Shown in pieces: positions 8,064 to 15,297 of a stretch of 23,801 bases of DNA. Within the stretch, counting starts at the first letter, position 1. Each line of letters begins with the position of its first letter. The notes beneath the pieces were generated by a model. The model did not search any database. It was given only the letters and a program-made list of their open reading frames with translations, and had not been told where the DNA came from. The translations under genes and the position numbers were made by a program. This stretch comes from Symbiobacteriaceae bacterium (GTDB lineage Bacteria; Bacillota; JAAYKD01; WRDA01), in NCBI GenBank assembly GCA_009779515.1, contig WREE01000007.1:1-23801 (forward strand), written 5' to 3'.

Positions 8064-9380
8064 ATGAGTAAACCGGATATTGATGATCTATTAGAGTTAT
8101 ATTTGTCCCAACAGCTAAGTGCCCAGGAGAAAGCAGCCCTGGAGAGTCATTTGCTTTCCTCAGCTACCAGCGCTGCCAAATTGGCAGATCTCTCCCTGGT
8201 GCGGGAAAACCTGGCGCTTCTGGCAGAGAACGAAATCCCTGCCGGGCTGCACGCTGGGATTATGCAGCAAGTAGAGCAAGCTCGCAGAAGGGAAGGGGTA
8301 GGGGTAACCACCTCCGGTGTAGCCAGACGCGAAACCGGTAGCGCTCCCCGCCTAGCTCCTGTCACCCCCTTACCTCGGGGTATTCCTATCTCCTACAACG
8401 AGGCGTTGCCTCGTAAACGTCAGCAAGCCTGGCGTCCACTGGTGGCGGCTGCCGCTATCTTGCTGGTGGTTTTTTTCGCCGGTCAGGACTATCTGCCCTG
8501 GAACAGGTCTTCTCTAGTTAGCGATGCTGTTGAGGCTCCCGGAGTACCCGTGGAGGTGGCTCAGCTAAGGGGGGTAGGGACACCTTCGGTCGGAGATCTC
8601 CCCTCAGGGGAAAGGGATTTTCCAGAGGATAATACTATGGCTCAAAATACGGGGCGCTATAACCTTGGAGCTGTCCCGTCTCCAGATATGTTGCGTTGGA
8701 GTACCCCCGCCCTAGTTTTCGTACAAAATGCCGCTAACCTTCAAGGGACAACCCGGGCAACCGAGCTAGCTGCTCGGGAAGAAGAGCTTAGGGGCGAACC
8801 GGTAGCTACCTTGGAAGCTGAAGATGAAGCGGAAATGGACGATGAGCAAAGGCTTTCCTTTGGCATACAGGCAGCACCGGAGACGGAAGCTCCCACTCTA
8901 AGTAGCCAGGATCAAAGCTATTTAAACTCCGGTAACAGGGTAACGGCACCGGAATTTACCGCCCGGGGTGAAAGCACTCTAACTGGGGAACCTTCCGATC
9001 TAGCTACTTTAGCAGTGCCACCGGCGGCATCTCCTTTACCTGAAACCTCGGCCACAGGCGGTACACCTCAAGCTGTGACAGGGGAGAGTTCTGTTACCTT
9101 AGTCGCACCGGAGGATCCGGGTGCTGCTTGGGTAACCGAAACCGGCTCCTTTACCTTAGAGACGGTGTATAATTTAGCTAGAGATATTGGCTGCTTAGCT
9201 AAGCGAGATAACAATATAGTCCATGTCTACGGTAATCCCCATCAACTGCAGCAGCTGGTTAAGGAGCTGTATCTTAAAGAACCGGTTGCCGCCGATCCGA
9301 GTAACCAAGCTCGCTGGGTTGAAAATGTGCAACAAGGCGAAGACACTCCTCAGCAGTTGGTTATTAATATATTACCCTAG
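8064..9380 (+). CDS. Membrane-anchored anti-sigma-like protein paired with the ECF sigma factor
   Basis: A 438-residue protein. Residues 1-75 (DIDDLLELYLSQQLSAQEKAALESHLLS) look like the helical sigma-binding domain of anti-sigma factors, but the HxxxCxxC zinc motif is missing. One membrane segment lies at about 124-141 (RPLVAAAAILLVVFFAG). The following 200 residues are acidic, Pro/Thr/Ser-rich and low complexity, predicted extracytoplasmic. A compact C-terminal part (from about 355, SFTLETVYNLARDIGCLAKRD) looks folded and carries a YGNPHQLQQLV segment; it may sense the signal. Gene order sigma then anti-sigma, with membrane topology, supports the role. The start is set by GAGGAGGTGG just upstream. 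The function assignment is inference from position and architecture. Confidence 0.7.
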   Translation: MSKPDIDDLLELYLSQQLSAQEKAALESHLLSSATSAAKLADLSLVRENLALLAENEIPAGLHAGIMQQVEQARRREGVGVTTSGVARRETGSAPRLAPVTPLPRGIPISYNEALPRKRQQAWRPLVAAAAILLVVFFAGQDYLPWNRSSLVSDAVEAPGVPVEVAQLRGVGTPSVGDLPSGERDFPEDNTMAQNTGRYNLGAVPSPDMLRWSTPALVFVQNAANLQGTTRATELAAREEELRGEPVATLEAEDEAEMDDEQRLSFGIQAAPETEAPTLSSQDQSYLNSGNRVTAPEFTARGESTLTGEPSDLATLAVPPAASPLPETSATGGTPQAVTGESSVTLVAPEDPGAAWVTETGSFTLETVYNLARDIGCLAKRDNNIVHVYGNPHQLQQLVKELYLKEPVAADPSNQARWVENVQQGEDTPQQLVINILP

Positions 9381-9599
9381 TGTTTGGTCAGAAGAGGCTT
9401 CAGCCTCTCGCCTTAAGAGTGCGCTCTTCGGCGAATTAATTTATGTTCTTGCAATTAAGTTTGCTTTTTGACGCGCAGGTCGCCAAAAAGAGGTTACTTT
9501 TATCCCTTTAAGATACGTTAGGTAGGAAACAAGAAACATGAAAACGGTTTTTTTACAGTCTGAGGCTGAGGACAAAGTCTTCAGCCTCTAGGTGGTGTA
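9381..9599. other. 219-bp intergenic region with inverted repeats
   Basis: No plausible gene. It holds GAGGCTTCAGCCTC (about 9394-9407), a hairpin with AAGAG / CTCTT arms around TGCG (about 9416-9429), a CTTTTTG / CAAAAAG pair near 9460-9492, and a longer GAGGCT hairpin at about 9562-9590. None is a clean rho-independent terminator for either converging gene, though the CTTTTTG pair might help end the anti-sigma transcript. Confidence 0.5.
9562..9590. repeat. GAGGCTGA hairpin, related to the shorter palindrome near 9394
   Basis: GAGGCTGAGGAC, a three-base AAA loop and GTCTTCAGCCTC form a 12-bp stem with one G-U pair. The palindrome GAGGCTTCAGCCTC about 170 bases upstream has the same outer arms, as though the centre were deleted. 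The pair may be copies of a dispersed chromosomal repeat. Confidence 0.45.
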
Positions 9600-10055
9600 C
9601 TAAGGGTTACGGCGCGCAGAGGGTCTGGATGGTTGGCGGGGGGAAGGGCTATCGGAAGGTGGAGTTTCTCGCCCCTGAGCGACCTGGGCAGTAAGGTCTG
9701 GTGGGGTCGGAAGGGGAGACAAAAGGGAAGCAGCCTGGCTCTGGTCAAAGCGGGGTGGCGTCTCCTCGCTAGGGACGGTAGCGGCAGCTTCGTCTGATTG
9801 GTGTGCCGCCAACCACTCGGCGTCCCAACGTTTGACGGCATTATCAATCATCTGCAAACGATGCACCATTTCGCTCAGCATGAGCATACTGTTTTTTTCG
9901 GAGGGGGTACAGCGCTTGGAGTTGAGAGGAGCTCCGCCGTAACAGAGACGGTAAGTCTGGGCATTTTTTTCGCAAAAAAAGAGCATGTCGCAATCTTCGG
10001 CAAAGGTTTGCCCCTGGGGACGGTCGAAGATACTACTGCGGTTCCTGGGATTCAT
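9600..10055 (-). CDS. Hypothetical protein, Cys-containing N-terminal domain with Pro/Ser-rich tail
   Basis: A 151-residue protein I do not recognise. The start is ATG 10055 (MNPRNRSSIFDRP), preceded by AAAGGAGTTGG at good distance; a longer frame to 10112 would add an unlikely leader. The first 85 residues look folded: four cysteines at CDMLFFC, LCYGG and KRC suggest a metal site, followed by a helix (MLMLSEMVHRLQMIDNAVKRWDAEWLAAHQ). The last 65 residues are Pro/Ser/Arg-rich and probably disordered. No signal peptide. It is divergent from the RNA methyltransferase gene with only 39 bases between starts, so the two may share control. Confidence 0.6.
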   Translation of the reverse strand: MNPRNRSSIFDRPQGQTFAEDCDMLFFCEKNAQTYRLCYGGAPLNSKRCTPSEKNSMLMLSEMVHRLQMIDNAVKRWDAEWLAAHQSDEAAATVPSEETPPRFDQSQAASLLSPLPTPPDLTAQVAQGRETPPSDSPSPRQPSRPSARRNP

Positions 10056-10094
10056 GAGTCCAACTCCTTTAGACGAAAGTGAGAGAAAAATTAT

Positions 10095-10886
10095 ATGGGT
10101 AAAAAAAGGCAAGAATTTACCGATTCCCCGGAATATTTAGCTAAAAAGGCGCAGTTTGCCGATATGACGACTATTTATGGACGCCAGGTGGTTTGGGAAG
10201 CTCTGGTTCACCACCCTAACCCCAGGATCGCCAGTCTGCTTCTAGCCATGGAGCTGGGAGATGAAAGAATAAAGGAATTTTTAGACATGGCGGCAACGAA
10301 AGAGATAGCGGTTAAGCGCCTGCCCCGCCTGCAGCTCTCCCGCATAACTAAACACCGGGATGAAGACCAGGGCATAGCAGCCGATATCGCCCTACGCCTC
10401 ATTTCGCCCTTAGAACCTCAGATGCAACAAGCTCCGGCTATCGCCAGGCTGTTGGCAGTTATTGATGTCACGACTCCGGGAAATGTAGGTATCATCGCCC
10501 GCTCCGTAGCCGGAGCCGGCTTAGAGGGTATGGTCTTGCCGGCGGCAGGAACACCGTCGCCAACTTTGCCTCTGGTTATTAAAGGGTCGGCGGGGCATAT
10601 CTTTCGCACCCGTCTTTTTAGTGTAGCTTCGGGAGAAGAGCTGCTGCAGCTGGCTAAGAAATATGGCTGGCGCACCTATGCCTTAGCCACAGCGGTGGGA
10701 GGAAGCTCTCTTTTTGAGCATCAGCCGCCTCCTAGGGCTATTTATCTGCTGGGTAACGAAAGTAGCGGTTTGCCGTCTTCTCTTATTCATGGGTGTGATG
10801 CCATTTTGCATATCCCTTTGGCTAACGGGGTAGATTCCCTTAATGTAGCTGCCGCCGCTACTCTGGTAGCTTTTCATATTCGTTAG
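10095..10886 (+). CDS. SpoU/TrmH-family RNA 2'-O-methyltransferase
   Basis: A 263-residue protein of the SPOUT superfamily that uses SAM to methylate ribose 2'-OH in rRNA or tRNA. All three SpoU motifs are visible: NVGIIARSVAGAGLEGMVLP (motif 1), YLLGNESSGLPSSL (motif 2) and IPLANGVDSLNVAAAATLVAF (motif 3). The last two form the trefoil-knot SAM site. The N-terminal 90 residues (IYGRQVVWEALVHHP) resemble the substrate-binding domain of RlmB/TrmH proteins, which also begin with a G-R-x-x-V-x-E-A-L pattern. The exact target nucleotide cannot be told. The ribosome site is weak (GTGAGAG). It stands alone in its direction before nifJ. Confidence 0.88.
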   Translation: MGKKRQEFTDSPEYLAKKAQFADMTTIYGRQVVWEALVHHPNPRIASLLLAMELGDERIKEFLDMAATKEIAVKRLPRLQLSRITKHRDEDQGIAADIALRLISPLEPQMQQAPAIARLLAVIDVTTPGNVGIIARSVAGAGLEGMVLPAAGTPSPTLPLVIKGSAGHIFRTRLFSVASGEELLQLAKKYGWRTYALATAVGGSSLFEHQPPPRAIYLLGNESSGLPSSLIHGCDAILHIPLANGVDSLNVAAAATLVAFHIR

Positions 10887-10966
10887 ATACATAATAACAT
10901 ATTACGTACCTTTTTGCATAGAGCTTGTTGCCAAAAGCAGGAAGTGCCATCGCTGGCGGCGAAGTA

Positions 10967-10983
10967 GGAAACAGGGAGTTTCC
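10967..10983 (+). promoter_or_regulatory. Small leader hairpin upstream of the PFOR gene
   Basis: GGAAAC (10967-10972) pairs with GTTTCC (10978-10983) around AGGGA, and the flanking GAAG / TTC can extend it. It lies 35 bases before the start codon of the PFOR gene. A role in mRNA stability or expression is possible but not shown. I see no clear promoter in the 130-base gap. Confidence 0.3.
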
Positions 10984-11017
10984 TTCGGACACACCAAACG
11001 ACAGGAGAGATGAATCT

Positions 11018-14000
11018 ATGCCTATGCCCAAGCGCATGATGGACGGCAATGAAGCAGCTGCCCATGTAGCCTATGCCTTAAGCGATGTAGCCGCTATTTA
11101 CCCTATTACCCCTTCCTCGGTTATGGGTGAAGTCAGCGATGAATGGTCGGCTACCGGACGCAAAAACATTTTTGGACAAACCGTGCACATTGCCGAAATG
11201 CAGTCGGAAGCCGGAGCTACCGGCGCTGTTCATGGCAGCTTAGCGGCTGGAGCCTTAACTACCACCTTCACCGCCTCCCAAGGTCTCCTACTGATGATCC
11301 CCAATATGTACAAAATCTCCGGCGAGCTGCTCCCCACCGTGTTCCATGTCTCTGCCCGTGCTTTAGCGGCTCATGCTCTCTCTATCTATGGTGACCATCA
11401 GGATGTCATGGCTACTCGTCAAACCGGTTTTGCCATGATCGCCTCTTCCTCGGTGCAAGACTGCATGGATAACGCTCTTATCGCCCATTTAGCAAGCCTT
11501 AAATCTCATGTTCCTTTCCTGCACTTCTTTGATGGCTTCCGCACCTCCCACGAGTTGCAAAATATCGACTACTTCAATTACGACGACATTAAGCAAATGG
11601 TAGACGAAAAAGATATAGCGGCGTTTCGCGCTCGCGCCTTAAACCCTCAGCACCCGGTGCAACGGGGTACTGCCCAAAACCCAGATATCTACTTCCAGGG
11701 GCGGGAAGCGGCTAATAGCTACTACCAGGCCTTACCGGATATTATCCTCCAAGTTATGGAGCAAGTGGGTAATATTACCGGTCGCAGTTATAAACCCTTC
11801 GAGTATGTGGGTGCTCCCGATGCCGAGGATATCATCGTCACCATGGGTTCTTCCTGCGAAGTGGTGGAAGAGACCGTTAACTACCTGCTCAAACAAGGGA
11901 AAAAGGTTGGTGTACTCAAGGTGCGCCTATATCGTCCTTTTTCCGCCGAACACTTCTTGGCTGTCCTTCCGAAAACGGTTAAACGGGTGGCTGTCCTCGA
12001 CCGCACCAAGGAAAATGGAGCTTTAGGCGAGCCTCTCTATCTGGATGTGGCAGCAGTTTTCGCCAACACAGCTCATAAGCCTTTCCTTATCGGCGGTCGT
12101 TATGGTTTAGGTTCCAAAGAGTTTACCCCCTCTATGGCCTTGGCAGTTTTTAAGAACTTGGCGAGTGCCAACCCCAAGCACAGCTTTACCGTTGGTATTA
12201 CCGACGATGTCACCTATACCAGCTTAGATTATAGTGAACAGCTTAACCTGGAGATTCCCGGGATGACCCAGTGCATGTTCTTTGGTCTGGGTTCTGATGG
12301 TACGGTTAGTGCCAATAAAAACTCGATCAAAATTATCGGTGATTACACCGATCTGCAAGCCCAGGGTTTCTTCTTCTACGATTCCAAGAAATCCGGCAAC
12401 GTCACCACCTCTCACCTGCGCTTTGGTCCCCAAGCCATTAAGGCGCCATATCTTATCGAAGATGCCGATTTTATCGCCTGTCATAACCCTTCCTACGTTA
12501 ACCGTTTTGATATGCTCTCCCATATTAAAGAAGGTGGCACCTTCTTGCTGAACTCCCCTTGGAGTGCCGCCGAAATGGAGCAGCATATTCCTGCTAACGT
12601 GAAACGCATTTTGGCCCAACGCCACGTCCGCTTCTACTCTATAGATGCTATCTCCATCGCTCGTGGGGTAGGTTTAGGTGGGAGAATTAACACCACCATG
12701 CAGACCTGCTTCTTCCATCTCTCCGGGGTGATACCCAGCGAGAAGGCTATCGAGTACGTTAAAGATGCCGTAGTTAAGCAGTTCCTGCGCCGCGGGCAGC
12801 ATGTAGTCGACCAAAACCACAACGCTATCGATCGCTCTATTGATGGTCTCATCGAAATTCCCGTTCCGGCAGCCTGGGCAGATGCCCAGGACGAAGTGGC
12901 TGCTTCCTCTGCTAATTTACCTGCTTTTGTTACCGAAGTTATGCAGCCTATTAATATCCTTAAAGGGGATGCCTTACCGGTCAGTAAATTCCAACCCGAT
13001 GGCTCCTTCCCTATGGGTACCTCCCAATACGAAAAACGGGGTATCGCTGTGGATATCCCTATTTGGGTGCCGGAAAACTGCATTCAATGTAACCAATGTT
13101 CCTTCGTCTGCCCCCATGCGGTAGTGCGCCCCTACCTGGCTACTCCGGAAGCGTTGGCTGTCAAACCGCCTACTCTTCCCACCCTAAAAGCCTTGGGTAG
13201 AGAAGCCGAGGGCATGGATTATTTCATCCAATGCTCTCCCTTAGATTGCATCGGCTGTGGGGTTTGTGTCCAGATCTGTCCCGCACCCAAGGGTAAGGCG
13301 TTGGTCATGACCAACTTGGAGCAGAGTAGTGCCGTACAACTAGCGAACTACCATTTTGCCCATGCTCTGCCTAAAGTAGAGAACCGCTTCAATGTTAATA
13401 CCGTTAAGGGTAGCCAGTTTAATCAACCCTACTTCGAGTTCTCCGGAGCTTGTGGCGGTTGCGGCGAGACCCCTTACATTAAAGTCATAACCCAGCTCTT
13501 TGGCGACCGTATGGTTATCGCCAACGCCACCGGCTGCACCTCTATCTACGGCGGTTCTGCCCCCTCTAACCCCTACTGCACTGACCCCGAGGGACGCGGT
13601 CCTGCCTGGGCTAACTCCCTCTTTGAGGATAACGCCGAGTATGGCTTTGGCTTCGCTATTGCCTACGCTCAGCGCCGGGAACGTTTAGCAGATATTCTCA
13701 CTAGCCTGGTCAGTATCGAGCTGCCGGAAGCGTGGGGGTTAAAAGAAGCGGCAACTGCCTGGTTGGAGGGCAAAGATAACGCTAACGCCAGTAAAGCGGC
13801 AGCAGCACCTCTGAAAGCGGCGCTGCTCCTGGCCGATCAAGAGTGCGGTAGCTGTGGTTGTGAGTGCGATGCACTTTACAAGGAAGCGCTGGTTATGGAA
13901 GATATTTATATCAAACCCTCCATCTGGATCTTCGGAGGCGACGGTTGGGCTTATGATATTGGCTACGGCGGTTTGGATCATGTCATCGCCATGGGTATCG

Positions 14001-14557
14001 ATGTCAATATTTTAGTGCTGGATACCGAAGTTTACTCCAACACCGGTGGTCAAGCCTCTAAAGCCACCCCGACCGGTTCGGTGGCTAAATTTGCCTTCTC
14101 CGGTAAAAAGACCCGTAAGAAGGATTTGGGGCAAATGGCCATGTCCTACGGTTATGTCTATGTGGCCTCTGTCTCTATGGGTGCCAGCCAAACTCAGTTC
14201 ATTAGGGCGATTAGCGAAGGAGAAGCCTATCCCGGACCGTCTCTCATCATTGCCTACGCTCCCTGTATCAACCATGTTATTAATATGACCAACTCGCAAC
14301 AGATTGCCAAAGCTGCGGTGGAGTCGGGCTACTGGCCTCTTTACCGTTACAACCCGGAACTGGAAGAGAATGGTGCAAACCCCTTGCTCTTAGATTTCAA
14401 AGAGCTTACCGGCGACTTCCAAGCCTTCCTGGGCAATGAAGGGCGCTACAATACCTTGAAACAACAGTTCCCCGCCGAAGCCGAGCGCCTCTTTGCTCTC
14501 TCCGAAAAAGAGGCTAAAGCACGTCATGCCAAGCTGGTGAAGCTGGCAAGTATGTAA
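11018..14557 (+). CDS. nifJ: Pyruvate:ferredoxin (flavodoxin) oxidoreductase, single-chain
   Basis: A 1179-residue enzyme that oxidises pyruvate with CoA to acetyl-CoA and CO2 and passes electrons to ferredoxin, central to anaerobic metabolism. The domains run in the order of the homodimeric PFORs: pyrimidine-binding domain I (DGNEAAAHVAYALSDVAAIYPITPSS), domain II/III with EYVGAPDAEDIIVTMGSS, a two-cluster ferredoxin domain with CIQCNQCSFVCP from residue 688 and CIGCGVCVQICP from residue 744, then the TPP domain with GACGGCGETPYIK near 813 and GDGWAYDIGYGG near 975. CGSCGCECD near 950 supplies further cysteines. ATG 11018 has AGGAGAG eight bases upstream. The frame is open back to 10925, but that extension lacks a ribosome site and family similarity. 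Confidence 0.97.
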   Translation: MPMPKRMMDGNEAAAHVAYALSDVAAIYPITPSSVMGEVSDEWSATGRKNIFGQTVHIAEMQSEAGATGAVHGSLAAGALTTTFTASQGLLLMIPNMYKISGELLPTVFHVSARALAAHALSIYGDHQDVMATRQTGFAMIASSSVQDCMDNALIAHLASLKSHVPFLHFFDGFRTSHELQNIDYFNYDDIKQMVDEKDIAAFRARALNPQHPVQRGTAQNPDIYFQGREAANSYYQALPDIILQVMEQVGNITGRSYKPFEYVGAPDAEDIIVTMGSSCEVVEETVNYLLKQGKKVGVLKVRLYRPFSAEHFLAVLPKTVKRVAVLDRTKENGALGEPLYLDVAAVFANTAHKPFLIGGRYGLGSKEFTPSMALAVFKNLASANPKHSFTVGITDDVTYTSLDYSEQLNLEIPGMTQCMFFGLGSDGTVSANKNSIKIIGDYTDLQAQGFFFYDSKKSGNVTTSHLRFGPQAIKAPYLIEDADFIACHNPSYVNRFDMLSHIKEGGTFLLNSPWSAAEMEQHIPANVKRILAQRHVRFYSIDAISIARGVGLGGRINTTMQTCFFHLSGVIPSEKAIEYVKDAVVKQFLRRGQHVVDQNHNAIDRSIDGLIEIPVPAAWADAQDEVAASSANLPAFVTEVMQPINILKGDALPVSKFQPDGSFPMGTSQYEKRGIAVDIPIWVPENCIQCNQCSFVCPHAVVRPYLATPEALAVKPPTLPTLKALGREAEGMDYFIQCSPLDCIGCGVCVQICPAPKGKALVMTNLEQSSAVQLANYHFAHALPKVENRFNVNTVKGSQFNQPYFEFSGACGGCGETPYIKVITQLFGDRMVIANATGCTSIYGGSAPSNPYCTDPEGRGPAWANSLFEDNAEYGFGFAIAYAQRRERLADILTSLVSIELPEAWGLKEAATAWLEGKDNANASKAAAAPLKAALLLADQECGSCGCECDALYKEALVMEDIYIKPSIWIFGGDGWAYDIGYGGLDHVIAMGIDVNILVLDTEVYSNTGGQASKATPTGSVAKFAFSGKKTRKKDLGQMAMSYGYVYVASVSMGASQTQFIRAISEGEAYPGPSLIIAYAPCINHVINMTNSQQIAKAAVESGYWPLYRYNPELEENGANPLLLDFKELTGDFQAFLGNEGRYNTLKQQFPAEAERLFALSEKEAKARHAKLVKLASM

Positions 14558-14580
14558 AATAACCCCAAGTAACAAAACAG

Positions 14581-14609
14581 TTGCCTCTCTCTCCAGGGTG
14601 GTATATAAT
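14581..14609 (+). promoter_or_regulatory. Promoter of the tRNA-Sec gene
   Basis: TTGCCT (14581-14586) and TATAAT (14604-14609) with a 17-base spacer, placing transcription start about 60 bases before the tRNA. It lies just after the PFOR stop codon. Confidence 0.6.
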
Positions 14610-14678
14610 ACTCTTTAGTCAGTGCTAAGTAGACACGGCGCAAAACCCCTGGCTTTATCAAGAGGGAGCTTCACATAA

Positions 14679-14775
14679 GGGAGTAGATAGGTTCTGGTGT
14701 GCCTACCGGTCTTCAAAATCGAGTTCGGGGCCTAAGAAGTTCCGAGGTGGGTTCGATTCCCACATACTCCCGCCA
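14679..14775 (+). tRNA. selC: tRNA-Sec (anticodon UCA)
   Basis: A 97-base tRNA with encoded CCA. The anticodon loop CUUCAAA presents UCA, which reads UGA. Features typical of the selenocysteine tRNA are a long variable arm (UCGGGG with UUCCGA around CCUAAGAA), an extended D arm with GGUUCUGGUGUGCC, and a 5-bp T stem GUGGG / CCCAC with the loop UUCGAUU. The acceptor pairs GGGAGUA with UACUCCC; the eighth pair expected of bacterial tRNA-Sec is G opposite A here. The anticodon stem has a C opposite A at its outer end. It implies selenoprotein synthesis in the host, but no selA/selB or selenoprotein gene is visible in this window. Confidence 0.93.
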
Positions 14776-14791
14776 TTTTGCAAACAGATAA

Positions 14792-14837
14792 ACCCTGATG
14801 GCACCTGCGCTTCAGCAGATGCCACCAGGGTCTTTTT
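14792..14837 (+). terminator. Rho-independent terminator after tRNA-Sec
   Basis: A 17-position stem (14792-14808 with 14815-14831, two mismatches) around a GCTTCA loop, followed by TCTTTTT. It ends the tRNA transcript and insulates the downstream ars-type operon. Confidence 0.85.
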
Positions 14838-14881
14838 ACGCTTTGGATGGTAGGCGTAATAAATATTTTTTTCTAGACATA

Positions 14882-14910
14882 TTGACAATTACCTATGTGA
14901 AGCATATAAT
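14882..14910 (+). promoter_or_regulatory. Consensus promoter of the arsenic/lipoyl operon
   Basis: A perfect TTGACA (14882-14887) and perfect TATAAT (14905-14910) with 17 bases between. A promoter this strong would need repression, which the operator-like repeat over the -10 box provides. Confidence 0.85.
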
Positions 14911-14924
14911 GTTGCATAGGTAGT
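14889..14924 (+). promoter_or_regulatory. Inverted repeat overlapping the -10 box, probable ArsR operator
   Basis: ACCTATG (14891-14897) and CATAGGT (14915-14921) are perfect reverse complements, and with flanks the match is 10 of 11 (AATTACCTATG against CATAGGTAGTT). The arms straddle the -10 element, the usual place for an ArsR/SmtB repressor, and the regulator gene begins about 25 bases later. Repressor binding is inferred. Confidence 0.7.
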
Positions 14925-14945
14925 TATCTATATGAGGTGGTTTTA

Positions 14946-15275
14946 TTGAATACTAACTATGCGAAAAATGCCGGATTATTTAAGGCGCTGGCAGACAAAA
15001 ACAGACTTATGATTGTAGATATGCTATCGTGTGGTGAATTGTGCGCCTGTATGATTTTAGAAAAGTTTAATATCACACAGCCTACGCTTTCTCATCACAT
15101 GAAAATCCTTTGCGATTGTGGGCTGGTAAACGGGCGCAAGGAGGGCAAGTGGACGTACTACTCACTTAATAATGAAACAGTCCAATACATCCGAGTCTTT
15201 TGGGATGAAGTTACATCCATGAAAGACGATTATATCTGTTACGTAGCAGCTGTCGAAGAGGGTTGCTGCGAGTAA
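14946..15275 (+). CDS. arsR: ArsR/SmtB-family metalloregulator, arsenite-responsive type
   Basis: A 109-residue winged-helix repressor. The metal-sensing site on the recognition region is CGELCACMI, with Cys29, Cys33 and Cys35, comparable to the ELCVCDLC site of E. coli-type ArsR that binds As(III)/Sb(III). The DNA-recognition helix is QPTLSHHMKILCDCGLV, followed by the wing GRKEGKWTYYSL. The protein ends in EEGCCE, offering extra thiols. TTG 14946 lies five bases after TGAGGTGG; a GTG at 14937 falls inside that ribosome site and is unlikely. First gene of the operon, 22 bases before the flavoenzyme gene. It should repress its own operon and release it on arsenite binding. Confidence 0.92.
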   Translation: MNTNYAKNAGLFKALADKNRLMIVDMLSCGELCACMILEKFNITQPTLSHHMKILCDCGLVNGRKEGKWTYYSLNNETVQYIRVFWDEVTSMKDDYICYVAAVEEGCCE

Positions 15276-15297
15276 AAAAGAAAAGCAGGAATGCTAT

